A stretch of 64,000 nt of DNA from Prorocentrum cordatum (taxonomy: Eukaryota; Sar; Dinophyceae; Prorocentrales; Prorocentraceae). Under the pieces are notes generated by a model, which saw only the letters and a program-made list of their open reading frames with translations, was not told the origin of the DNA and searched no databases. The stretch spans positions 238,501 through 302,500 of the forward strand of contig CAUYUJ010022082.1 of assembly GCA_963575745.1 (NCBI GenBank), written 5' to 3'. Shown here piece by piece: positions 11,716 to 23,600 of this stretch. The position numbers and the translations under genes were made by a program. Within the stretch, counting starts at the first letter, position 1; each line of letters opens with the position of its first letter.

Positions 11716-12742
11716 TCAAACCTTCGGGCGCCCTGGTTTCCGCTTTGCTTGATATGCAGGGTCATACTGCGGTGTCCACTGGATCACCTGTCGGATCCAC
11801 TCTTGTTCGCCTGTAGTGCTCAATGTCTTAACCCATCCCCATTTCCATTGCTTCACAATGGAAACCCAACGTTTGATCCGCAGCCGCCCAAGTGCCGCCT
11901 CTGCGTCGTGGGTACCACGTTTGATCCAGTGTACCCAAGCCTCCAGCGATTCGGGCGTTGTTTCGTCGTCGTGCGTCGGCGGTGTTGTGGGCGTGTGGTC
12001 TGGCGACGTGCGGTCTCCTTCGTCCGTGCTGTCGTCGTGCTGGTGGCTGCTGTCTTGTCGGTTGTCAGTATTGGTATGGGTCTGATGTGCTGCCGTCTGG
12101 GAGTTTACATTTGCTGTGGTGCGTCTCGGCACTCGTACGATCATGCGAAGCATCTGTCTTTGCGTTCGCCCCAGTCGGTTTCCTAGCTCAGTCGTGAGGG
12201 TCTTAGCTTTGTGCCCGTACAGAATCGTCGGCGTGATGGTTCCGTTGAAAGTCGTAGCCGGTCAAATCGTGAATACCTTCTCCCCGTGAGCTCGTCCTTG
12301 AGTGCGTGGAACTTCCGCCATGCCGTCGCGATTCGGTTTTCCAGCTCCGTAGCGTGGGTCGTGCTGTTCTGTAGCTGCCGACCTAGATACTTCGTGCCGC
12401 ACTAGGGCCGTAGAACTTCGAGATCTTCCTGCCGAGCACGTGCACGTAGTCAGGGGCGCATTTGCCACGTGGTGGTCGGTGGCCGTCGTGCCTGATCATT
12501 GTTTTGTCGGGGTGCAAGTCCAAGCCCGCCTTGGCCGCCTGCGTGATCAAGTCTGTGCGCATGTCTGCAAGGTGGTTGAGTGGCCCAGCGAGAAGCAATA
12601 TATCGTCTGCGAAACGTAAGTTGGTGTGGCGGCCATCCGCGTGTAGTTGCAGCTTGAAGCCGTAGTTCTTGGAAACCCATTTCGTTTTTGCGCGTCTCAA
12701 TGTACTCTCTGATACGCAATTGAAAAGCAAGGAGCTAAGCAA
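11716..12742 (-). pseudogene. Non-LTR reverse transcriptase, C-terminal fragment, broken
   Basis: The minus strand carries the end of a LINE-type reverse transcriptase. The upstream piece (12,742-12,383) contains RT motif C as LRFADDILLLAG, followed by LDLHPDKT, which fits the segment after motif C. The frame then shifts near 12,400. The downstream piece (12,153-11,716) contains MLRMIVRVPRR, then a low-complexity Thr/His/Asp stretch, then WVHWIKRGTHDAEA and RWVSIVKQWKWGWV and a GRPK terminus. That order is typical of the C-terminal tail of RT-like proteins common in dinoflagellate genomes (family knowledge). RT motifs A and B and any endonuclease are absent: the copy is 5'-truncated at about 12,745, as expected for incomplete target-primed reverse transcription. 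Not functional. Confidence 0.75.
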
Positions 12743-12887
12743 TTAACAGCAGCAGGCGCTTGAATTTGCATGGGCGCGGGACTGGTGGCGACACTGGCAT
12801 GTCACATGACTTTGATGCGCGTCTGATTGGTACGTCGCCGAAAGATGGGCCAACAGGCCCCCGATTGCTAATCCGCACATTCCTGGG

Positions 12888-13090
12888 CGGGGTGGGCTAT
12901 CGCTCCCCAGCGTTGCCCCTGGTTTTCGGTCCAAAAAAGGCTCTCTTGCAGCCGTTCGGGACGATCTGGGCACCCCCAGAACGCTCTCGGCGAGGCGACG
13001 CTGCTGGAACAAGCAGCCCGAAGCTGAACAAACTTCCGAGCACCCCAGACATTTATTTCGAAAGCTTCGAACCTCGAGCCCCGCCCTGAG
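12888..13090 (+). repeat. Dispersed repeat family D, copy 1
   Basis: Shares gttgcccctgg, cattcgggacg or gttcgggacg, aggcacccccagagcg and the trailing ctcgaa...ccctgagcc with 50,790-50,990, colinear over about 200 bp. The second copy lies inside RPL13 intron 2. Confidence 0.7.
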
Positions 13091-13254
13091 CCTATTACCA
13101 CCCGGTACTTTTCCGCCTGAACCCATCCCCCCCGAGCTTTGCCCCTGCGAGGTTACAGGAGGGGGGGCCGGGGAGCGGCGCCCCCCGCTTGACCCGCGCC
13201 GACACCGTCCCCAAGATCAGAGCACCCCTTCGCCTAAACGGCCTCATCGACACA

Positions 13255-13430
13255 ACGACGAGGACGAGGACGAGGACCAGGAGGAGGAGGATGAGGAAGA
13301 GAGGAGGAGGAAGGGAGCAGGACGAGGAGGAGGAACCAGGACGCGGAGGAGGAGGAAGGAGGAGGAGGGACCAGGACGAGGAGGACAGAGGACAAGGAGG
13401 AGGAGGAGGAAGCACTGCCTCCTCGACAGG
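13255..13430. repeat. (AGG)n-rich tract
   Basis: gaggaggaggatgaggaaga runs. The neighbouring stretch 13,430-13,880 shows no recognisable gene. Confidence 0.8.
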
Positions 13431-13884
13431 GCTGGCGCCAGGAGGAACGCCAGTACCCCTTTTTTTTGTTGAGGAGCGCCAGTACCCCGCATGCGCCCGG
13501 AGGACGAGGAGGAGGAGGAACCAGGAGAAAGAGGACCCAAAGGGTGGTGGGCTCGAAGATCGACGGCCCAAATCTCGGGGGACTTTCGGGGCGGCCTTAT
13601 GGGGGAGCCCACCCGAACGCCCCGAAGGCCTGCCGGGGCGCCTCTCGGAGGCCCCTCGGGGCGCTCCCAGACGGCGTCCGCGGTGAAGGGAACGCGACGG
13701 CGGAGGAGCGCTGCCCGCGGCACCGCCCTTCGCGGCCGACGCGTCCTGCAGTCATTACGGTCGAAACGCGGTCAGAATGAACCCTAAATCAGAAACGAGG
13801 TCCCCTTGTCCCACAAATTCCTTCTGCGGCCCGACTGCACAAGTAAGTCTATGTCCTTGAAGTTCGCCCTGCACTGGTCGAACA

Positions 13885-14900
13885 CCGCCCAGCTGGGGGT
13901 CGATACCGGCCTGGCTGTGATGGCATGGATTCATATCTATGATGGACGGTGGGGCAGACCCATGTGCAATTTGCAAATGAAAAAGGGGTGTCGGTAATCC
14001 AGGGGGTATAGGCTGTTCTCGTTTAAGGAATGAAAACCTACGTGGTGCAATTGATGTAGGCAAAAAAGTTGACACATTCCACGCTCTTGCAAACATCCCA
14101 CCCACCCACCCACCCGCAACTTGGTTTGCAAAACCCATTCGGTGGCGATTGCGACGAGTGCTTGGAGTTGGCTGGTTCACCTCTGCGGCCGCGCCAACCC
14201 AGGCACGCGCGCGCAGCGGCCAGGTAGTTTGGCGCGACCGACGCGGCCGCGGTGGCGCTGACTGCTGGACACATCCCAGCGGGCATTTCACTGTGAGTCG
14301 GCGACTGAGGCGGGCGCGGTATCATGGCAACGTCGACAACGGTGGACGCGATGATGATACTGGCGGTGCTGGTGACGACGTTGAATACGACGACGGCGCG
14401 GCCCGTGACAGCGCCGATGCTGATCGCGCCGACGACGATGACGGCGTCCTCGCGTCGGTGATGAAGGTTTCGGAAGGAGGTCGAAATGCGCGCGCGGCCG
14501 ACGCGCGAGAGTGGCCCACATGGTATTTGTTGACACGGATCGCGCCCCTCCCCCAGCACTCGCCCAAGGGTGTTCGAATGAGCTCGGCATGCGGAGCGAG
14601 AGGCCCGCTCATTGAACGATTTTAAAATGATAGCTTAGAGTGGCGAAGCTATATTTGATAGTCAACAGACATAACTCTAACTTTTGAACAAAGCTAGGGT
14701 TTCGGGGCACTCGGTTTGGAAACCCCTGCGGGGCCTAAGCTTTCAAACTGCTTGCGGTATGCGCGCGCGACGACGCGCGCGCGGACACTCGTGTATGTTT
14801 GCAAAGGGTTCTCGCGACGGCACGCGCGCAAGGGCGTATGATTCAGATGCGCGCGCGCGAAACCCGTTTGGTAGCGTGTTATGAAAATGCTGCAAAACTG
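13885..14900 (+). repeat. Segmental repeat E, copy 1
   Basis: Order: a gggtcgataccggcctgg...atgatggacggtggggc block (13,890-13,985), a cccacccacccgcaacttgg block leading into a stretch duplicated at 16,440-16,890 (14,085-14,615), and a gcgcgcgcgacgacgcgcgc hairpin (14,760-14,870). Within the duplicated part both copies keep one minus-strand frame open over a hydrophobic segment (EDAVIVVG...ASIII), but it has no start or stop context, so it is not called as a gene. Confidence 0.7.
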
Positions 14901-15129
14901 AAGGTTCCACCTGGAAGTAGCCAAAGCGCGAACGTACGCTTTGTTGAAACTAATGGTGTGAAACCAAGTGCGTTTCCCAACCATCCTGTGGTACTGGGTC
15001 CCCGTGTTGAAAGGCCCCCGCGTTGCATCCTCCTCCTCCTCTTCCCGCTGCCGCCTCCATCCTCCTCCTCTCATCATCATCATCACCAGCAGCAGCATAC
15101 TCGTCATCACCACCGTCACCATCATCATC

Positions 15130-15925
15130 CTCATTACCCGCTTCAGCACAACATTCACACGCTTCGTGGCCCCATATCGAACTCCACCGGAGGTCCCAAA
15201 CTACCGTCCACATGCGTCCGCCACACCCACTTCAACACACCACTCACACGTTTCGTGGCCCCATAGGGAGCCCCACCGAAGGCCCCATTGCCTCCGTCCA
15301 CATGCGTCCGCCACACCCATATTGGCACACCCCTCACACGTTTTGTGGCACCATAAGGCGTTCCACCCAAGGCCCAAAAAGCACCGCCCACATGCGTCCG
15401 CCACACCCGTTTCGGCACACCCCTGACACGCTTCGCGGCCCCATCGGGAGCTCCACCCAAGGCCACACTGGCACTATCCACGCGCGCCCGCCGCACCCAT
15501 TTCGGCACACCCCTCACACGTTTCGTGGCCCCAGAGGGAACTCCACCGAAGGCCCCAGCGGTACCGTCTACATGCGTCCGCCACACCAATTTCGGCACAC
15601 CCCTCACACGCTTCGTGGCCCCATAGGGGGGCTCCACCGACGGCTTCAAAAACACAGCCCACAAGCACCCGCCACACCTATTTCGGCACACCCCTCACAC
15701 GTTTCGTGGCCCCATCAGGGAGCTCCACCGAAGGCCCCAGAAACACCGCCCACATGCGCCCGCCACACCTATTTCGGCACACCCCTCACACGCTTCGTGG
15801 CCCCATGGGGCATTCCACCGAAGACCCCAGAAGCACCGTCCACGTGCGTCCGCCACACCCATGTCGGTTCACCCTTCACACGCTTCGTGGCCCCATGGGG
15901 CGCTCCACCGAAGATCATGGTCAAG
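15130..15925 (+). repeat. 90-bp satellite, locus 1 (9 copies)
   Basis: The phrase cttcgtggccccat (or tttcgtggcc) starts copies at 15,161, 15,250, 15,340, 15,430, 15,520, 15,610, 15,701, 15,792 and 15,882, a spacing of 89-91 bp. Each copy also holds ccacatgcgtccgccacacc. Because 90 is a multiple of three, frames stay open on both strands without implying a gene. Confidence 0.9.
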
Positions 15926-16009
15926 ACCGCGGTGCTGACAGCTGCATTTGGTTGGGTCATTCGCCAGGTTAGCTGTATGGTTTCTGGGCGCTCGACGTGA
16001 AAATCCGTA

Positions 16010-17600
16010 CGACACGGGAGTTCTTAAAAGGATCCCGGCATGCGCGCGCAACGGCGCGCGCGCGTGCGCACTTCGTCCCATCTGATGCAAGGGATTTGGG
16101 GAAACTGCTGATTTTGGATGAACGAATGAGCGCGCATATTACTTTTGCAGTGGACGGCGGGGGGGTCGACAACGGTTCCCCTGGGTTGGGAGGAGCTCAT
16201 ATTTATGATGGGCGATGGGGCAAAGTCATATGTACATTGCAATACGAAAACAATGCAAATAATCCCGACAACTGGAGGTAACATCTACTTTCCCTTAAAA
16301 ACGGAGATTTTACACGGTGCGACCCATGCAATGCAGTCGACGCCGTGCATTCTACGCGATGAAACCTACGTAATTCAATATATGCAGTGCAATCTACGCG
16401 GTGCAATTCACCCTGCCGGCCTTGAAGTTGTCGACTCCTCTGCTCGCGCAATCATCCCACCCACCCACCCGCAACTTGGTTTGCAAAGCCCAAGAATCGA
16501 TTTCGATGAGTGTTTGGTGATGGCTGGTGCATCTCTGCGGCCGCGCTAGCCCGCGCACGCTCGCGCGCGCAGCGGCCAGCTAGTTTGGCGCGACCGACGC
16601 GAAAGCGGTATCATGGCAACGCCGACAACGGTAGACACGATGATGATACTAGCGGTGCGGGTGACGAAGTTGGCAACGACGACAGTACGGCCAGTGACGG
16701 CGCAGATGCTGATCACGCCGACGACGATCACGGCATCTTCGCGTCGGTGATGAAGGTTTCGGAAGGAGGTCGATATGCGCGCGCGGCCGACGCGCGAGTG
16801 GCCCGCACGGTGTTATTTGACACGGATCGTGGCCCCCCCAGCACGCGCGCAACGGCGTTCGAATGATTTCGGCATGCGGAGCGAAAGGCCTGTTGGGTAA
16901 AATTCCATAGCTTTGCTTTTGTTCCGGATTGTTTCCTTAAGAAAAACACCAGCGTTTCTCAAGAATTCGCTGGGGCGCCCGCGCAGGCTATTTTGAAAAG
17001 TGTTGTTGCGAAACCATATGTTTTGGTATGGCTTCGCGACACTCGGTTTTGAAGTCCTCACGGCAACTAAGGGTTTTGACGGATTTCGGAATACGCGCGC
17101 GACGACGCGCGCGCGCATTCGTCCCATCCGTTGCCAAGGTATTTTGCGGCAGCACGCGCGCAGGGGCGTTCGAACGATTTCGACACGCGCGCGCACGAAG
17201 CCAACTTGGTAGCATTTTATGAACATGTTGAACCATCTATGGCTTCTTAAGAACTCGCAAGCTTTCTTGATCACCAATGGCGCGAAACAGTGTGTTGTTA
17301 GCTGTTTTTCTGGACACTCGGCTTTCCAATCCGTATTAGGAATCCTAGGGTTTCTTGTTTTGCAGATTTCGGCATGCGCGCGCGACGACGCACGCGTGTA
17401 CACTTCGATCATTGTTTGCAAGGGATCCTTGCAAAATTATGACTTTTGATAAATGAGGGCGCGCGCATTGAATTTTGTGCAAAGGACGACGCGGGGTCGA
17501 TATCCGTTCGCCCAAGATGGTCCGAATTCATGTCTACTTTAGGCGATGGGGCACGATCACATGTAAACTGCAATGCCACTCGCCCCGAGCGGCGGCGACG
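16010..17600 (+). repeat. Segmental repeat E, copies 2 and 3
   Basis: Copy 2 has the gcatgcgcgcgcaacggcgc hairpin (16,035-16,075), the ggggtcgacaacggttcccc...gatgggcgatggggc block (16,160-16,265) and the long duplicated block (16,440-16,890). Further hairpins lie at 17,090-17,125 and 17,375-17,400, and a third gggtcgat...gcgatggggcacgatcacat block at 17,490-17,585. The order varies between copies. Confidence 0.65.
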
Positions 17601-17654
17601 GCGACGACGACGGCGACGGGCGGCACCGCCCACAAAAGCAGCAATTCACCCCGA

Positions 17655-17735
17655 GATGGTTAAGCTAAGTAAGAACCCCTAAGTGCAAGCACTGTTTTGG
17701 GAAGTAAGAGCCCCTAAGTGCAAATACTGTTTGGT
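17655..17735 (+). repeat. Two-copy 40-bp repeat
   Basis: aagtaagaacccctaagtgc followed by aagcactgttttggg occurs twice with small changes. Confidence 0.7.
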
Positions 17736-17744
17736 GATATAAAA

Positions 17745-18015
17745 AACAGCAGAGAGAGGGAGAGAGGGAGGGTGAGAGAGAGGGGAGGGAGGGAGAGATA
17801 CACAGATATGTATACAATACATGTAGAAACAAAGGAAAGAGAGAGAGAGAGAGGGAGGGAGGGAGGGAGAAACATGCATGAATCCAGATCGGGAAAGAGA
17901 GGGAGACAGAGAGAAACAGAGAGAGAGAGAGGGAGGGACGGAGGGAGATAAGGAGGGAGAGAGAGAGGGAGAGAGGGAGAGAGAGGGAGAGAGAGAGAGA
18001 GAGAGCGAGAGACCA
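17745..18015. repeat. (GA)n/(GGGA)n tract
   Basis: gagagagagggagggaggga runs. Ser/Leu-rich and Arg/Glu-rich open frames are artefacts. Confidence 0.85.
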
Positions 18016-19050
18016 AAACAAACGAGGCAGGAGGGATGGGAGGACAGGGACAACACCGGCGGGCATAACAGCGAGGAGAAGGAGGATCAGGAGCATGAAG
18101 AGGAGTAGTTGCAGTGATGACGAGAAATCACAAAGAGGAGCAGGGCCCGGACGAGTAGGAGGAGACAGGGAATATGACGTGCATAAGGCGATCCAACCTA
18201 GTGCTGCGGTCGGATAGGACAACGGATGCGGGGAAACAGTGGGTCCGACGTGCCAAGCGACAGATCAGACGATGGAGAGGGAGACATCGGGTACGAAAAT
18301 GTTGCGATTCGAGCGCGCGGTCTCACCACAGCAGCGTGCGGGTCTCCACCCATATTACGGCGGCAACCTGGACATGCGTCCTGGCTGTGGCGAATTTATG
18401 CAACCATTCGCAGCTCACTTTTCTGGACTTTGCCACACATCAAGTGTAGAGCAAATCGCGCGCGACCTGCAGCGTCAACAAAACTACTGCGGCAAAACCA
18501 CTCGTGCCTACATTGCGTTACCGAAGCGTGGCAGAGTTCCCAACGCACTCGGATTCTGCACGATCTCAAGAACACCTCTTCTGACAGAACCCCCAGCTCA
18601 ACACAATGAACTACACGGCCTTGCATAAACCGTGCGAGACCCTGAAAGAAATCGCGCCAATGGGGGCGCCAAGCTTCTGCCTGGCGACCCGAAGGCGTAG
18701 CCAGAGATCTGCTTTCCCTGGGGGCACAAACAACGACATACACATAAGAACTCGGGGGTCCGCGCGGATTCCTCCGATCGGCCCTGGGGCCCCTCGGCGG
18801 AGCCTCGGAACGCAGAACTCCGGCTACGCCTTCTCCTTCTCCTTCCTCCCCTCCCCCGCTGCCGATGAAGGCGCAGTCGGAGAGCTGCCTTCTTTCACCC
18901 CCCCTCCTGCCCCGCAGATCATATGTTGACCTCAGGTGGCCCCAGCCCGAGGTGGCCCCAGCGCTTTGCAACCCTTCCTGGGGCCCCAGGGAAGGCATCT
19001 GGCCCGCGTGAGGGGCTCGGGGGCGACGATGGAGGCGAATAGCCCAGGGG
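18016..19050. other. Unresolved; one balanced-composition ORF
   Basis: The plus frame at 18,239-18,628 would encode 129 aa of ordinary composition containing four or five Cys, but it has no recognised domain, no SL context and overlaps alternative frames. It is recorded as a weak hypothetical only. Confidence 0.25.
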
Positions 19051-19054
19051 AGAG

Positions 19055-19058
19055 CAAT

Positions 19059-19109
<51 letters not shown>

Positions 19110-19112
19110 TCG
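19055..19112. repeat. (CGT)n microsatellite
   Basis: Near-perfect cgtcgtcgt run of about 19 units. Confidence 0.95.
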
Positions 19113-20600
19113 TCGTCATCCCCCCGCCTCCTCCTGCAGCGAGCACGCCCCCCACGGCGGCCGACGTCCGCAACGCCGCCTGCGGCCGCATGGGGCCAAC
19201 AGGGTGCGTCGGGGGCGACGACGGGGTCGAATAGCCCAGGGAGGAGCAGCACATGTAACTCTTCCAAGGGCGCCGATGGCCCATGCCTTCGGGGAGGCTC
19301 CCGTGTGGATGTGCAACGCCTGCCCCTGAGCCCATTGGGCTATTCGCTCCTTCTCGTCGCTTTCGAGGAGTGCCCGTGAGGGCCCCAAGACCTCCGTAGA
19401 AGCTCTGGGGCGACCTTTGGACCAGAACCGCCTCTGGCGACACCCGAGCAAAGCCCATCGTCTCGCGCTGCGCGCTCGGCCATATGCGGAGGCGTGTGGG
19501 TTTGCTTTGTCCACGCGATCAGAATTACAGTAAGTATCGCGGCACGCTCTGACTGCACAGCAGCGACACGCCTGCGGCAGCGCTAAGCTTACCACCCCCT
19601 CCCCTCTGCTCGTGCTCGTCCTTTCGCTTCTGCACGCCGTCAGCTCTTCTCCTCCTCCTCCTCCTCCTCCTCCTCCTCCTCCTCGTCCTCCTCCTCCTCC
19701 TTCACTTCACCCGTCTCGTCGTCCGTCCTATCATACTGCTGCTCCTCCTCAGTCTCCTGGTGTTTACCCAACCGCTGCTCGCCATCGGGAGGCCCCGCCG
19801 GTCGGGCACCCCGCCGTGATCCCACCTCCAAAGCCCAGTCACCGCTCGCCGTCTAGGCATCCTCCTCCTTCCGCTCCGCCATGCCCTCCCCGCTTCTCTT
19901 CCTTCTCTTCCTCCACGCGCACCACGGAGGCTCTTTCCGTCGTGAGACGAAGGCCTCCATGGAGCCGTCCGCCGAGCGGTTCGCTCCAGGGAAGCCGAAC
20001 AGGGGCCCAAGAGGCCCAACACGGCCTCAGCTGGCCACGAGAGGGCCTTAACAGGGTCCCACACGAGCCCCGATAAATTAAATACAGAAGGCTTCCACGC
20101 AGCCTAACAGGCGCCAGGAGGATACCGATCAGATCAAGATGATCAAGATGAGAGCGTAAGAGAGCCTCCAGGAGAGGCACTATATGGTACCCAAGCCCGC
20201 ATATGAAGCGAGCCCCACCTTGAATCCAACACCCTCGAGGGCCACAAGATGGCACCGGAATTGTCTTCAAGAGCCCTGGGGACACTCGCGTCGGGGATAC
20301 GGGCCATCCGAACACTCACATTGACCAGCAAACACCCTGGCCGAGAGATTTCCGCTACCACTCCCAGACCGCCAGCGGCAATACCACCGCACCAAAAAAC
20401 ACGATTATTCATGGAGCTATTGTCCTCCTCATCATTGATCTCCTTCACTCCATATCTTACTCCTCCCTATCCTCCTCTCCCCCTCTATTCTCCACCTAGT
20501 TCCATCACCCTATTATACCAGTACTCTGTGTTCTCTTGCTCCGCTCTTCATCCTCTTCCTCAGCGTTGCCCTGGCTGGGGCGCCAGAGCAATCCCGGGCA
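19113..20600. other. Intergenic with (CTC)n at 19,645-19,700
   Basis: No recognised gene. A cctcctcctcctcctcctcc tract is present at 19,645-19,700. Confidence 0.5.
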
Positions 20601-23600
20601 TTGTCACACATCCTTATTGTGGGACTCGGCGGGCTTGCGCGGGCAAGTGGGATAGGTGCCCACCCTGTGCCCCCCCCCCCGCCCCCCCCGCTCCCCATCC
20701 AATCATCATCCGCATGCGCCTGGAAGCTTTCATCAAGGCGTGCTCCAGGCTGGTCACCGCGGCGCATCGCCATCCTAACGTGCAGGGGAGCCAGGCCGGC
20801 GCGCCCTGGAGGGGCGCGTCCCACGGGCACCCCCCGCTGGAGCCCACTCTGGAGGCCTTGGCCCGGCTTGTCCCCCCGGCGGACCTCTCTTGCCGGCAAA
20901 CCCACGGCTGCGCCGCGCGCGCCCCCTCGCAGGCCCTCGCCGGGTCCAACGCGGGCCTCCTCCCAGAAGGTCACCTGGCCACCGGCCCGCTGTGCCTGGG
21001 GGGTGGGCTGTCGGGGGCAGGAAAGGACTTCCTCGCCTCCCCCCCGACCGGCGCCCCGCCCGGAGCCGCCCCCTCTCCCCCCAGCAACTTCAGCAACGGC
21101 CTGGAAGACGACCGCTTCAAGCCGCGCGCGAAGAACCCCCGGATCTATCGCGAGCTATGCGGGGACGGCCTCTTCCACCCCCAGAAGGATGCCGGAGGGG
21201 CCTGGGTGGGCTCTGCAGTTGAGAGGATGGTGGCTGCCAGCCGCCTGCAGTTCCACCGCCAAGGGCCGCTGGCACTGCTCTGGGCGTTGGCACGCAAACC
21301 TGTCAGTCAATGGATACCCTTTCCAACCGACGGCAAGATGGCAGCGCACCTCGACGCTCTTGGCCCCCCGGCCCTCTGGCCTGCGCTGCCCCCCCAGGCC
21401 CCCTGCCTGGGAGCACCCCTGCTGTCCCTGCCCATGGGGGCACCCCGCTGGCCGACCTCCAGCTCGCCCCGACGGGCCCGCGCTACCCCGCACACACGCA
21501 AGCACCACCATTCCTGTCTTCCGCACCATGGACGACAGGTTTGGCGGGAATCTCAGTTGCGGATTCTGGCAGCGCCAATGCGATCACCGCCCGAATGACG
21601 TTACCATGAAGCAGTGGCCGCGCGGAAACGCCCCCCCAAGGCGCCTTCATCTTCAGTCCTGGGAAGGACGCGCAGCTGCACCGTCTCCACGGCCTACCGC
21701 TCCCAAGCCAGCGTGAGCAAGTCTTTGCCAACGAGCAGTGGGACGCTACCTGGTTCTGCGATGACTGCCTCATGCATCTGCGGGATGCTCGCCCAAGTCA
21801 CGCTAGCTCGATCCTCGATAGGGATGGGCGCGCCCTGTTCCCCAACGCGGTGCCCCGAAAAGACGAGGAATCGCCCCCCCCTGCGCTGAGGACCTCGCAG
21901 CTACCGCGGCGCCATAATGGACTCCCCCCATCGCCCGACGACGACCCGCTAGGGGCCTGGGCCGCCAAGCCGAAGGCGAACGCGCCTCCGCCCCGCATGC
22001 CTCGCATCGGCAGCGCCCCCCGATCCCGGCCGGCCCGGCGGCGGCCCCGCGGCCCGGGGTCCAACGGACTCGGCCGCGCCGACGGTCCACCCAGGAGCAG
22101 GTCCACCTGCGGGATCGCTCTCCTGCCACTCCGCGGGTGGCCGGGAAGCGGCCCCGCGCGCGCCCCAGTCCAGCCGCGGGCCCGGCGCCCCGCGTCAATC
22201 CCCCACGCGTCGGGGCAGGGGCTCGTCGCGCTGCCGCCCCGAGGACCCCCGCCGCCCCCACTCCAGGACACGCCCCAGCTGAGCAGCAGGCCAGCTGCCT
22301 CTGGGCAGGCGGAGCGCCCCGCGCGGCCCCCCGCCAGCCCCCTGGACAGACTTCGACCTGTCTCCGCCGGAGCGCGAGGAGGTCTTGGGACCCTCAGGAC
22401 AGCCGGGCGCATCCATCCTGACAAAACGCCCGGGAGTGCTGACAACGCCACTGCGCGCGTCATGGAAGCGTTTGCCTCCAGAGGTAGACGGGCGCTGGAG
22501 GGCCTGAGCGGCGAACAATACTGCCACCTCGCTACGCGAGCCCAGGAGAGGCACGGGGCCCCCGTCTGACCCGAGAGCCTGGTCCGAAGCGCGCTGCCAG
22601 GTTTCCCTGGCCTCCGCGCGCGGCGACTCCACCCCGCCAGGTATCCCTGGAGCCCAATGGGATGGCCAGCGCGCCGCCTTGGCCCGTTTGACCACTTGCC
22701 TGCGTCGCCGGGGCCGAGCCCCTACCAGTTCGCACAGGGGGCCCGACGAGTGGGGCGCTTGCCGCAGTGGGCATGGCCCACGAGCGTCAGCGAGGGGGTG
22801 AGAGGGCGAGACCCTGCGCGGCCCAGCCAAGACATCCTGCTCGGCAACCCAGCTCGAAGGGGATATCGTCGCCCCAGCGCCCGCGCGAGATTACCGGGCG
22901 ACTGCGGCGAAGAAGAGGCTCGCCCTCGCAGAACCCACCCTCGGAGCCCCCCCGCAGACGGCAACTAGCCGCCCCCCCGGACCCGAATCCAATGATGCAC
23001 TGCGTGCCCAGCGGCTCAGCGGCAGCGCGGCCTGCGCGCAGAGCAGCCGGGGCTGCCGCCCCCCCCCGGCGCCTCCGCGGCCAGTTCCTGATCGGCGCGC
23101 CCCCCCCCCCGCCTCCTCGGGGCCTGGGGCGGCGCCAGCCCGCGCCAGAAGCAGGGGCGCGCGCCTGACTGAATCGCCAGGTGTCCCCCCCGAAGCCAGG
23201 CGGGGCCAGTCAGGCAGCAGGTCCAGCCCCCCCCCGGCCTCCCGCGAGCGCTCCAACGCATCGGCCTGCGACTGGGGCGATGGGGGCGCTTCCCCTGCCA
23301 GCCCAGTCGGCAGAGTTTCCAGGGGCCGGCGCAGCGTCAGCAGCTCCTCTCCGCCGACTGTCAGCGCGGCCCCCTCCCCCAGCCCCGGCCGCGCGCAGGC
23401 GCTGCGGGCGGGGCAGTCCGACGCCGTCGCCTCGCAGGCAGCGGAGGAAGAGCCAGCGCGCAAGACCCCCAGGACCGACGAACTGCCCAGCCCAGGCGCG
23501 CCCCAAAAGTGGCGCGGATAGGGCCCGGCGGAGAGGGCCCAGCCCTGGCAGCAGGAGGCGACGCCGCGCCAACCAATCCCTGCCGCGACGCCCCGAGCCC

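Noticed and set aside
15023-16000. 325-aa ORF of HTFRGPIGSSTEGP type and its minus-strand counterpart
   Set aside because: 90-bp satellite; both strands are open, so neither is favoured as coding.
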